DNA from: REEB426 sp964551975
GTDB lineage: Bacteria; Actinomycetota; Actinomycetes; S36-B12
Direction of reading: 5' to 3'
Assembly (NCBI GenBank): GCA_964551975.1
Contig: CAZKFI010000019.1
Coordinates: forward strand, 1 to 36,104
DNA: 36,104 nucleotides
Part shown: piece by piece, positions 31,501-36,104 of the stretch
Layout of the letters: every line of letters begins with the position of its first letter
Position numbering within the stretch: position 1 is the stretch's first letter
Made by a program: the position numbers and the translations under genes
The notes under the pieces: model-generated
Told to the model about the DNA's origin: nothing
Databases searched by the model: none
What the model saw: only the letters and a program-made list of their open reading frames with translations

Positions 31501-34275
31501 ACCCTGGCCATTCACGCCTGGGGTTTGACCGGCGAAGCCCTGACCGGTTGTCCCGGCGCCACCTGCCTGCAGGTTCGCACCACCACCGCCGCCGGATGAT
31601 CCAGCCGCACCGGCGCGACCACCGGTTGCACCACCGCCACCGCCCAGGGCCGTGAGGCCGTCAAAGGTTGAGGGCCAACCCGAACCACCGGAGTTGCCAT
31701 AACCGGCCCAATAGCCACCGACACCGGCGACGACCGGTATCGCCGCGCCTGGGGTGAGCGTTCGCGTGCCGGTGAGTACACCGCCACCGCCGCCGCCACC
31801 GCCATTGAGCCCGGCCAAGTTCGCGCCGTTGCCGGCACCACCGGATCCACCGCCACCGACGATCAGGTAGTCGACCGAAGTGATGGCAGGTGGCACCGTC
31901 CAGGAGCAACTTCCTGTCTTGAAGGTGATCAGGCGGTTGTGACCGGCCATCGTGCTGGCCGGGGTGCAGGTGGCCGTGAAGTATCGGATGACCAGCACAC
32001 CTGACCCGCCCTTGGCGCCGTTGCTCGCGTAGCCGCCGCCACCGCCACCGCCAGTGCCGTCCGTACCGGCGGTTGCGGCACCGCCCAGGGTTCTGGCCGA
32101 GTTACCACCACCGCCAGCGCCACCGGCGCTCGTGCCCGACCCCCAGAAGCCGGATCCGCCGCCGCCGAATACACCTCCGAAGTCGATGGCGTTGATGCCA
32201 CGGCCGCCATTGGCGTAGTTCGTCCAGCCACCGATCTCGGCGGCACCGCCACCACCACCGCCGTACACGGTCGTCGCAGTACCCGCGGCTTGACCGGCGT
32301 AACCCTGCCCGGAGGTACCGGCCCCGGCGGCACTGTTCGCACCACCGCCACCACCACCCGAGCCGCCGGTGCCACCAGCCGCGCCGGTGTTGCCACCCCA
32401 ACCTCCACCGGTTGCACTGACACCGCCGAACGAGGAGCTACCGCCTCGGGTGCCGATGGTTCCGCCGGTAGTTCCGCCAGTGCCGCCGGCTCCGATGACC
32501 ACCGGCATCACCGCACCCGGAGTCAGGGTCATTCGCCCCATGAGCAGGCCGCCAGCACCGCCACCACCGCCGATACCGGAGGCACCGGTGCCCGCACCTC
32601 CGCCACCACCACCGGCGACAACGAGGTATTCCACCGTGGTGAGACCCGACGGCACGGTCCAATCACAGGTACCCGCCGTCGTGAAAGTGAGCAGAGTGAA
32701 TGACCCGGAGGTGCTGGTTGTGGGAGTGCAGGCAGCCTGGGCTTGCAGTAATGCGGGAGAGTCAAGGCTCGTGGTGAGGGTATGCGTGCTGACGATGCCG
32801 TTTCCACACAGCGTTGCATCCGTCGAGGCCTGCCCGGCGGAGCTGTCACAGTTATCGCCGAGGGCGAATGGCCGGGCAGTGTCGAGCAGAGCCTGGCGGG
32901 CGTGCCCGACGGAGGTGCCGGCGGAAAGGTGCGCAGCCAAGACGGCTGAGACATGCGCGGAGGCAACCGAGGTGCCTTCCACGCTGGCGTATCCAGCGTC
33001 ATCAGCAGACCGTTCACCGGTATTGGAAGGTGCACGCACCCCGCCATCGGCATCCATGCTGCCGCCGGGAGCAGCAAGGTCGATGCGCGCACCGAAGTTC
33101 GAGTACGGGGCCCGCAGTCCGTTCGCGCTTGTTGCTGCGACCGTCAACACACCTGTGCAATTACCCGGGGTGAACTCGCGCGCATCGGCGTTGGCATTAC
33201 CTGCGGCGGCCACGATGAGCACCCCGCGGGCAATGGCACCGTCGATGGCCTGCTGCAAAGTGACCGGGCAAACAGAACGCGTGGCCATGCTGAGGTTGAT
33301 CACACTGGCCGGATTGGCGTTGATAGGGACTCCGGGTACAGGTTGCCCAGATGCCCAGGTGATGGCCGCGGCAAGATCGGTGGTCAGACCGCCACGCCAT
33401 CCGAGTGCTCGAATCGGCTGAATCCTGGCACCGGGTGCGAGCTCGGCGATGACCCCGGCGATGCGCGTGCCATGCCAACTCGAGGGCCGCAGCGAATCCA
33501 CCTCGGACCAGTCACCCGGATCCGATGGATCGTCATCCCAGCCGGGGGTGGCGTCAGAGTCAAAGGAACTCATGCCTTGACCTGCGATGCGGACCGCCGC
33601 GAGCTCCGGCAGGTCGGAGACGAAGTCGTATCCGGGCACCATGCGGTCTCGTAAGTCCGGGTGCGGGGTGCTGCCGGAGTCGATGACGGCCACCACCGGC
33701 CGCTGAAGTAGCGGCCCATCGGGAACGCCGCCGACACCGAACTGCCCCTCGATGTTCCACAGCGTGGCCTCGTCGGGAGTTGCCGACGGTGACACGTTCG
33801 GGTCTGGTACGCCCGCCAGATTCGCCGGGCTCCCAGCGGCTGCAGCCTGCAGCAGGGCGTTGGGTTCGGCCCACCACACCGCCGGAAGTTCCGCCAGGGT
33901 GCTGGCCACCGTCTGCGCCTCGGTCAAGGACACCGTCTGATTCAGCAGCACCAGATGTCGACCCGCGCCGAGCCGCTGCGTGCGCAGGATTGGATCACCG
34001 GTCACCAGCTCCGGTGGAAAACCATCGTCAACAGCGAACTGCACGACGAGTGAGTTCACGCCCTGCGCCACCTGCTGGTTGAGTGCACCGGCCGTCAATT
34101 GCTGTGCCGTCCCGGCGAGTCGCGCGACCAATGCCGGGGTTGCGTCGGCAACCAGCCCTACGATCAAGAGAACAACAAGACACAGGGCCGTCTTCGTCAG
34201 CCACGATTGAGGAACAGCAGGTAGGGCTCGCAGATCCTGGGACGGATACGCGAGCACACCACCGCTGGCGGGCAT
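22513..34275 (-). CDS. Giant surface subtilase with glycine-rich, Ig-like, FN3 and OmpA-like domains
   Basis: This 3920-residue exported protein starts at ATG 34275. A hydrophobic signal or anchor is at about 29-43, with an I9-like propeptide at about 70-145. A complete S8 domain follows, with Asp199 (VVAVIDSG), His268 (SSWHGTRIAG), oxyanion Asn360 (AAAGN) and Ser436 (EGTSVASAH). Two glycine-rich domains lie at 553-765 and 805-1015. From about 1020, Ig-like repeats follow, with D.xGNxV motifs. Three FN3 domains lie at about 2073-2380, a cadherin-like beta-sandwich near 2380-2482, more Ig-like repeats, then four MBG-type repeats at about 3148-3510 and a last FN3 near 3513-3610. The C-terminus (about 3809-3912, with ERATVIRNYLKSLGV) resembles an OmpA-like peptidoglycan-binding domain. 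No LPXTG is present. Adhesion plus proteolysis at the cell surface is inferred. Confidence 0.92.
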   Translation of the reverse strand: MPASGGVLAYPSQDLRALPAVPQSWLTKTALCLVVLLIVGLVADATPALVARLAGTAQQLTAGALNQQVAQGVNSLVVQFAVDDGFPPELVTGDPILRTQRLGAGRHLVLLNQTVSLTEAQTVASTLAELPAVWWAEPNALLQAAAAGSPANLAGVPDPNVSPSATPDEATLWNIEGQFGVGGVPDGPLLQRPVVAVIDSGSTPHPDLRDRMVPGYDFVSDLPELAAVRIAGQGMSSFDSDATPGWDDDPSDPGDWSEVDSLRPSSWHGTRIAGVIAELAPGARIQPIRALGWRGGLTTDLAAAITWASGQPVPGVPINANPASVINLSMATRSVCPVTLQQAIDGAIARGVLIVAAAGNANADAREFTPGNCTGVLTVAATSANGLRAPYSNFGARIDLAAPGGSMDADGGVRAPSNTGERSADDAGYASVEGTSVASAHVSAVLAAHLSAGTSVGHARQALLDTARPFALGDNCDSSAGQASTDATLCGNGIVSTHTLTTSLDSPALLQAQAACTPTTSTSGSFTLLTFTTAGTCDWTVPSGLTTVEYLVVAGGGGGGAGTGASGIGGGGGAGGLLMGRMTLTPGAVMPVVIGAGGTGGTTGGTIGTRGGSSSFGGVSATGGGWGGNTGAAGGTGGSGGGGGGANSAAGAGTSGQGYAGQAAGTATTVYGGGGGGAAEIGGWTNYANGGRGINAIDFGGVFGGGGSGFWGSGTSAGGAGGGGNSARTLGGAATAGTDGTGGGGGGGYASNGAKGGSGVLVIRYFTATCTPASTMAGHNRLITFKTGSCSWTVPPAITSVDYLIVGGGGSGGAGNGANLAGLNGGGGGGGGVLTGTRTLTPGAAIPVVAGVGGYWAGYGNSGGSGWPSTFDGLTALGGGGGATGGRAGAAGSSGGGGGANLQAGGAGTTGQGFAGQTPGVNGQGGGGGGSGEAGGTDGVGQGGDGKSSSITGTSTFYGGGGGGAGTSSGGGDGGGGAGGTSYGAGGVAGTNWTGGGGGGGNMSFGAYGGSGVVIVSYPAVYSIALRTSPVGGVAGALLATQPVVEMRDSAGNLVSDDNFTQVTVSVNNGGTLGGTLTRTAVNGVVTFTNLTLGNIAGTNYTLTFTSNSLPTARTVTATTTVTNAAASQLVFTTQPSTSSVAGVAFAQQPVLQLRDQYGNNVTTGADATAAMSIARLGGTGTLLGTTSATASGGAVNWSGLNMTLAGTGKTLQGTATVAAGSLTATSNAFAITPGPASTATSTVTAATASITANGTSTSAITVRLYDQYNNALTSGPNTVALTTTLGTLSTVVNVGNGTYTSTLTSGVVAGTALVSATLDGNAITSTASVTFVPGPAGGITIINGTGLSATVGTVVNSSGTLRVKVVDANGNGRANEQVTLAVSSGGGSLAGAPVTVTTGSDGTAVVPDWTLGTTAGSNTVLATLVSNTAIKATISATGTAGAATQVTVTYTGGTSALSTRDMTSGTGTQLRVSMLDQYGNVSTGWTGTLTLSSTAYAGTITATITSGGLVDAVPMTPTIAGTGRAITVTAVGSGGSPSFATPLTGASGFTVLPGALASFAITQSGGTTPLASPVDVGSAFQVRLTALDAQGNVKTDWTGSVVLTSNAFAGTLTTSITTGGLRDSISITPTVAGSSRSIAALGGGVNSAPASALFTVNPGPATGIRIATQPVAAASGSALATQPVIELLDGYGNVVTAGSGATTAVTVTASGGNLTGTTTVTAVNGVATFTNLTFAGLVNTPYTLTFTTPAPVLTVTSQQIQVTGPGPAVKLVRTTTSPITSASGAAFATAPRIEIQDAMGNVVTGDSSSIITAALTTPAVPNPVRESTLGTLTATAVNGVATFPGLGLNGINGSSYGFTFSSGALTTAALSVTVTTGQAAALALVQDATTTATEAIMSPAVSVRLVDSGGNAVSQAGVAVAVQLASGVGLGTGSLTGATATTDANGLATFSSLRVFGDPGTYKFTFTSSGLTSVASSNFTITQGTAVVTFTPVASINFGAAPIQLASTTTPSGLTVTYTTSTPTICDVSATGTLTPLLVGACKVTATTTATVRYPAASSPERTVNVLAVVPGQPGVASVDGENTAITITYTAPAFTGGASITSYTVVATPKAPSTDPVVTKSDCPASGSPLTCQITGLVNGTDYTLTVAAANSAGLGPASSASPEIRPATNPDAVTNLSGSRGVGSVTLNWTQPASLGGGTFVEYEIAYWEAPSGTRTACTAPACSPYPRTSLSDTTTTVSGLTAGVDYNFEVVVVTIASGVTKRSVPVVTQQAPFALPTAPRDPDVTKGSNGRTAVFSWTEPVSDGGTPLLATPYVVTVTSATPGAAAATCVFANATDRFCTASNLTNGAVYDFKVRAENQVGLGPYAATTPAYTVPSGDSSLASLTAAAGGSAATLSPSFASGTLAYTITVPYLSATGTLTPTLSAAGATIAVDGSALASGATTSAIPLTAGGDTVVTIVVTAADEVTTTTYTVTFQRAAPPTKLSVTTAPVAAASESLLNPQPVIAVRTAANLLSGDSSAPVTIATSGGELLCSGGGTACLTVNAVNGVASFSDVIFAGLTDVTYTLTFSSPNLTSVTADIAPTGAGPAAGIAFITQPSLSTQAGTAFAQQPRVAILDRLGNTVTSGVDATKTISMTLTTGTGTLSGTAAQPAVAGVATFTGLSIDKVGTNKVLTASATVGGSARTTDTSPQFAITAGPVAALTLTPVDTNGTTDTSNLVSGELRLLRATVLDAFGNTVTTAAGTVGFIQSNSGAGSGTTAGLPASGGSAESVVLVDGIATLPITGRLAGTVTAQATFTPTGGPVGPAGSATVTVVHGAAAKIQLTPAPTMIESGQTSTLTATIQDTVGNPVTSATGSSFQISLVQTMGAGLVTDITVTCTSGAACRIDPTAGVATKVVTGDKVGSVGIEATATISGQPVSSPTIFLTVSAGLPASIVLTATGLTAGTPQTLASGSTAVLTATLLDSRDNVANTSTDTVTYQYVTNTGTITGLGSAAAVAGVGSRSVVGSIAGPLTVQATSTVGSTSLASNTLGFTVTPGVAASLTITTQPSGGSVGSALTNQPVIQVRDAAGNAVPTSGITITATLVTGAGLNSGTLSGDISLTDTSGTSTYSAASVAGDAGDYRMEFTAPGLTSVQSATFTLTKQDQTVTFTDPAGAVYGDAAFTVAPTATSGLDVTVTSLTPAICTATGTNGRTITMVGAGLCQLQGAQAGNGRYSAATAVTASFTITKGTQQPLSLTSPSTVGFGGQITLSATGGSGTGAISYTVSPDSNCTVAQVGGVWVLTPGPAGSICKVTATKAGDANFDAASSSEITISVAKANQTLAFTSAIPALTPPGDTYTPVVTSTSAVTSAATGLTPVITVSAASAGICSVSGSGVVSFLAPGTCEILADQPGNANFEAATQVTQTLTVATRTQTITFPQPADVKYGAPDLLLDATATSGLPITYQLGANTTGYSTSSSACSVSATGTVQFAGAGACEIVATQPGGSGYAAAPSVTRTFTVSPTLPGMPKILTLTGGNKTVKVEFQPPTFNGGAPITAYEVIAIPVAGGDTVINSACAPSGNPLSCTIAGLINGRTYSIKLAAINSVGTGPHATSADTVSPIGPDTGSRVSGGTTTPTTTPIVDTGFNPEAAISALLASGKSRVMINGVPDLNSSVRPSLDRGGLDISGPDFSLTVTTTSPTRQPLGLNAREALVGQVLGWIEVTATGYAPGSYLGAWLTRRTQTRSAGAVTTAVTAGDLQTIYLGQVQVLAAKDAKITYLVPKGTKIGDYILQLNGLSLDRKARSANVDAEIVEPPLLRQACPFPKNTARMTNACKKSLQALARQMPNGVTGVRISVIGVAHGETSMAFRRQIARERATVIRNYLKSLGVKGTYVRSGIITRKTPVSAVSRRTVIIRSGRPRPTVIITYTR
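31210..32660. repeat. Codon-level repeats in the glycine-rich part of the giant gene
   Basis: The plus strand here is dominated by repeated GCCACCGCC-type triplets because the minus strand codes for glycine runs. The two glycine-rich domains share the same frame of strands (CDWTVPSGLTTVEYLVVAG in one, CSWTVPPAITSVDYLIVGG in the other). The domain is therefore a duplication, and such DNA is prone to slippage and assembly error. Confidence 0.75.
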
Positions 34276-34303
34276 GCGAATAACGGCTCCTCGGTGACCA
34301 CGG

Positions 34304-34325
34304 CGCTCCGGACCGTTCCGGAGCG
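34304..34325. repeat. Inverted repeat in the 5' leader of the giant gene
   Basis: Perfect nine-base arms CGCTCCGGA (34304-34312) and TCCGGAGCG (34317-34325) with a four-base loop lie 29 bases upstream of the giant gene ATG. They would form a stable hairpin in its leader or act as an operator. Confidence 0.55.
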
Positions 34326-34380
34326 GTCATGGAATCACCGAAATCCCTCCTGTAACAGTCCTCTCTTCGAGGTGACACGA

Positions 34381-34406
34381 TGTTGTCCTCTCTACGTAGG
34401 ACAACA
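34381..34406. promoter_or_regulatory. Palindromic operator-like site
   Basis: Perfect nine-base arms TGTTGTCCT (34381-34389) and AGGACAACA (34398-34406) with an eight-base spacer sit in the middle of the divergent spacer between the giant surface protein and the lipoprotein. The size and symmetry suit a dimeric regulator that could control both genes. Confidence 0.5.
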
Positions 34407-34427
34407 CTCGTCCTGCGCATTCGTCAC

Positions 34428-34441
34428 CAGGTGACCACCTG
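34428..34441. promoter_or_regulatory. Short palindrome CAGGTG-AC-CACCTG
   Basis: Six-base arms (34428-34433 and 34436-34441) with a two-base centre lie about 75 bases upstream of the lipoprotein ATG. It may be a regulator half-site pair. Confidence 0.4.
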
Positions 34442-34502
34442 ACTGCGCCAGCACCCGCAACCAAACATCCGGAAGATTCATCTGCAGGAACTGCGTGCTG
34501 CG

Positions 34503-34508
34503 TATCTT
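34503..34508 (+). promoter_or_regulatory. Possible -10 box for a leaderless lipoprotein mRNA
   Basis: TATCTT ends six bases before ATG 34515, and no Shine-Dalgarno sequence is visible, the same arrangement as at the flavin amine oxidase gene. Confidence 0.4.
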
Positions 34509-34514
34509 GACGCC

Positions 34515-36062
34515 ATGAGTATCGGCCCCAGGAGGATTCGACGGCCTCTCGCCGCGTTTCCCACGATCCTTAGGACCCCCACAATCTTCAAGACCCCCAC
34601 GATCCTTACGATCCCGATGATCCTCAGTGCCCTGCTCGTCACTGCCTGCGGTGGTGCGGAAACACCCACCGGGCAGGAGACGCCCACCGCCGAGATTGTG
34701 GTGGAAGAGATCGGGGTGCAGATCGGCTCGGTGATTCCCCGCGGGGAGACCGGCGCCAGTGCGAGTTCGCTAGTAACCCAGAAGAAGGGCGGCGTGGTGC
34801 GCCTTGATCTCGGCGATGGGATCGAGGCGACCCTCACCGTGCCCGCGGAGGCTGTGGCCGAAGACACCATCGTGAGCCTGCGCGCGTTCCGATCGGGTCT
34901 GCACCGGGGACTACTTATAGAGCCTGATGGTCTGTGGTTGACCCGGCCCGCGGGACTCACGATCACCGGTGACCCGTCACCGCTGGTGCGGATTGGTGCT
35001 CAGAGCGACGGCGATCTCTATGCACCCGCTTCGACCGATGGGGCCGGCACAGTGTGGTTGGTTCGGCTTCGCCCGGTGCTGCTTGCGGATGACGACGTCA
35101 CGCCAACGATCCTGACCGGTGACTGGGCCGGGCCCCTGCCGCCATCAGGAGGCAGTGCTCTGCCTGCAGTCGACCCTGCTGATGGCAAGGCTGCGCAGGA
35201 AGAGGCCGACGAGGCCCGGTCCCCCGACCAGGACGTGGCGGACACCGAAGGCGCCCAGGATCTAGCCGCCCAATGGGCAGTAGCACTGGCAATTCGCTGC
35301 TCCGATCCCAATGACCCAGCCCGGGAACGCGTGGTAGCCACGCGCACCACCGCAGGAGCCAAGGCACCGACTGCACTCCCTGAGTGCATCACCCGCGCCA
35401 TCACCGTCTTGGGTATGTACGAAATGGAAACCAAGGGCGAGGGGAGCAAGATCCTCAATTCAGCCGAAACCGTTGCCGGTGAGACCGAGATCAGCAACGA
35501 ATTCGAGGAATACCGATTCCCACTCGAAGGCCAGGCCAAGGGCGTTGACCGAGCCACGAGTTACTTTTTGACCACAATGGTCTACGGCATGGATCAGATG
35601 ATCGGTGGGCTGGCGAATGCTCCAGAGCCGACGGGTGACCGTTGCTCAGTAACACCCCTGGAGAACGGGCAGATGACCGCCAAACTTGAGGTCACCGAGG
35701 ACGACCAAATCAAGGTCACCCTGCAACCTCAGGGTGGCACCTACACGGTCTCCTGCGGGGGTAAACCCATTGTTAACGAGACCGGTGTCTGGAATGTAGT
35801 CCGCCTGCTGAAGGGTATGGGTGACGACGAGCCATTCGTTTTCACCTTCACCAAGAAGCAGCGATCCTCAAACGTCTACAGCAACTTCCAAACCCTGCAG
35901 GAAATGGGTGGCAAACTTCTCGCCGATGGGCGCTTTCGAATCGGGGATCGTGAGCTGCGCATTCATTCCCTCATGGTGGTCAACATCTATGAGTCACTGA
36001 AGGAACTGCAGGAGGAGCGGCGCAAAGCGACCGAGTCAGCGTCTCCGAAGTCTTCGAAGTGA
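34515..36062 (+). CDS. Lipoprotein with ZU5-like beta domain, unknown function
   Basis: This is a 515-residue exported lipoprotein. The N-terminus is unusual: after a basic start come repeated PTILRTPTIFKTPTIL units, then a hydrophobic segment ending in the lipobox LVTAC (Cys45). Residues about 60-180 resemble a ZU5-like or pilus-type beta domain, with the phrases EATLTVPAEAVAEDTIVSLR and GLLIEPDGLWLTRPAGLTI. An acidic Asp/Glu/Ala-rich linker follows at about 215-255. The C-terminal half (SDPNDPARERVVATRTT onward) is unrecognised and holds a few cysteines (IRCSDP, LPECIT, DRCSV, VSCGG), possibly disulfide-bonded. It is divergent from the giant surface protein and shares its regulatory spacer, so a common role in the cell surface is plausible. 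Confidence 0.8.
   Translation: MSIGPRRIRRPLAAFPTILRTPTIFKTPTILTIPMILSALLVTACGGAETPTGQETPTAEIVVEEIGVQIGSVIPRGETGASASSLVTQKKGGVVRLDLGDGIEATLTVPAEAVAEDTIVSLRAFRSGLHRGLLIEPDGLWLTRPAGLTITGDPSPLVRIGAQSDGDLYAPASTDGAGTVWLVRLRPVLLADDDVTPTILTGDWAGPLPPSGGSALPAVDPADGKAAQEEADEARSPDQDVADTEGAQDLAAQWAVALAIRCSDPNDPARERVVATRTTAGAKAPTALPECITRAITVLGMYEMETKGEGSKILNSAETVAGETEISNEFEEYRFPLEGQAKGVDRATSYFLTTMVYGMDQMIGGLANAPEPTGDRCSVTPLENGQMTAKLEVTEDDQIKVTLQPQGGTYTVSCGGKPIVNETGVWNVVRLLKGMGDDEPFVFTFTKKQRSSNVYSNFQTLQEMGGKLLADGRFRIGDRELRIHSLMVVNIYESLKELQEERRKATESASPKSSK
34560..34631 (+). repeat. 18-base imperfect tandem repeat inside the signal peptide
   Basis: Units begin at 34560, 34578, 34596 and, more diverged, 34614 (form CCCACGATCCTTAGGACC). 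They encode a six-residue unit P-T-I-[LF]-x-[TI] that forms the charged-to-hydrophobic part of the lipoprotein signal peptide. The repeat unit is a multiple of three, so copy-number changes would keep frame. Confidence 0.7.
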
Positions 36063-36065
36063 GCG

Positions 36066-36104
36066 CTACTCAGCGACCACGGTCACCCGGCGGATCTCCG
36101 GATC
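36066..36104 (-). CDS. Possible 3' end of a minus-strand gene cut by the window
   Basis: Read on the minus strand from the window end, the frame gives DPEIRRVTVVAE followed by TAG (36066-36068), four bases past the convergent lipoprotein stop. Twelve residues are too few to name a family. It could be chance. Confidence 0.3.
   Translation of the reverse strand, partial: DPEIRRVTVVAE

Noticed and set aside
31210..32660. A repeat array resembling CRISPR or a microsatellite
   Set aside because: The repetition is codon-level glycine coding in an intact frame, with no regular spacers.
32369..33421. A 350-codon open frame on the plus strand, rich in Pro and Pro-Val near its start
   Set aside because: It lies wholly antisense to the glycine-rich and subtilase parts of the giant gene; GGN codons read backwards give Pro/Ala-rich open frames.

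Overview
The window is GC-rich (estimated near 60%) and looks like the chromosome of a high-GC Gram-positive actinobacterium, perhaps an uncultured aquatic or soil lineage. Supporting signs are frequent GTG starts, an LLM-family oxidoreductase, an IclR regulator, lipoproteins with Gram-positive-style lipoboxes, many Sec-secreted Ig-like/FN3 proteins and a giant surface subtilase. No rRNA, tRNA, CRISPR array, intact insertion sequence or prophage gene was seen. All family names rest on motif reading, not on database searches.

Left end (1-3.1 kb): an SF1 helicase-type ATPase is followed by a strip of decayed genes. These are a vapB/vapC remnant on the minus strand, a mazF/pemK-like remnant on the plus strand and, after a secreted protein of unknown function, a remnant of a zinc-dependent cytosine/nucleoside deaminase. 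A fourth remnant, the C-terminus of a PIN-domain toxin, lies near 18.9-19.05 kb. None shows as one long open frame; they appear only when short homologous stretches in adjacent frames are joined.

Middle-left (2.7-8.8 kb): a coupled pair of small membrane proteins, a YCII-family protein, an FAD-dependent amine oxidase, a BNR-repeat lipoprotein, a fasciclin-domain lipoprotein, a cadherin/VCBS-like secreted protein and a cysteine-containing secreted protein.

Catabolic block (8.9-18.8 kb, all minus strand): in transcription order, copper amine oxidase, two aldehyde dehydrogenases, an IclR regulator, an APC permease, a TIGR04076-like small protein, an LLM flavin/F420 oxidoreductase and an alpha/beta hydrolase. 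This reads as import of an amine, oxidative deamination to an aldehyde, oxidation to an acid, and perhaps a later oxygenation and hydrolysis. An EamA transporter lies upstream on the same strand, and the flavin amine oxidase at 4.1-5.3 kb is a second, unrelated amine oxidase.

Right end (20.0-36.1 kb): a 3920-residue surface protein (I9-like propeptide, intact subtilase domain, two glycine-rich domains, many Ig-like/FN3 domains, OmpA-like C-terminus) is followed on the same strand by three more secreted proteins (FN3 pair, allene-oxide-cyclase-like barrel, unknown). The run ends in a strong intrinsic terminator. Divergent from it is a lipoprotein with a ZU5-like beta domain. The intergenic region between them carries three inverted repeats. 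This exported-protein locus and the amine cluster are the two most interesting systems here.
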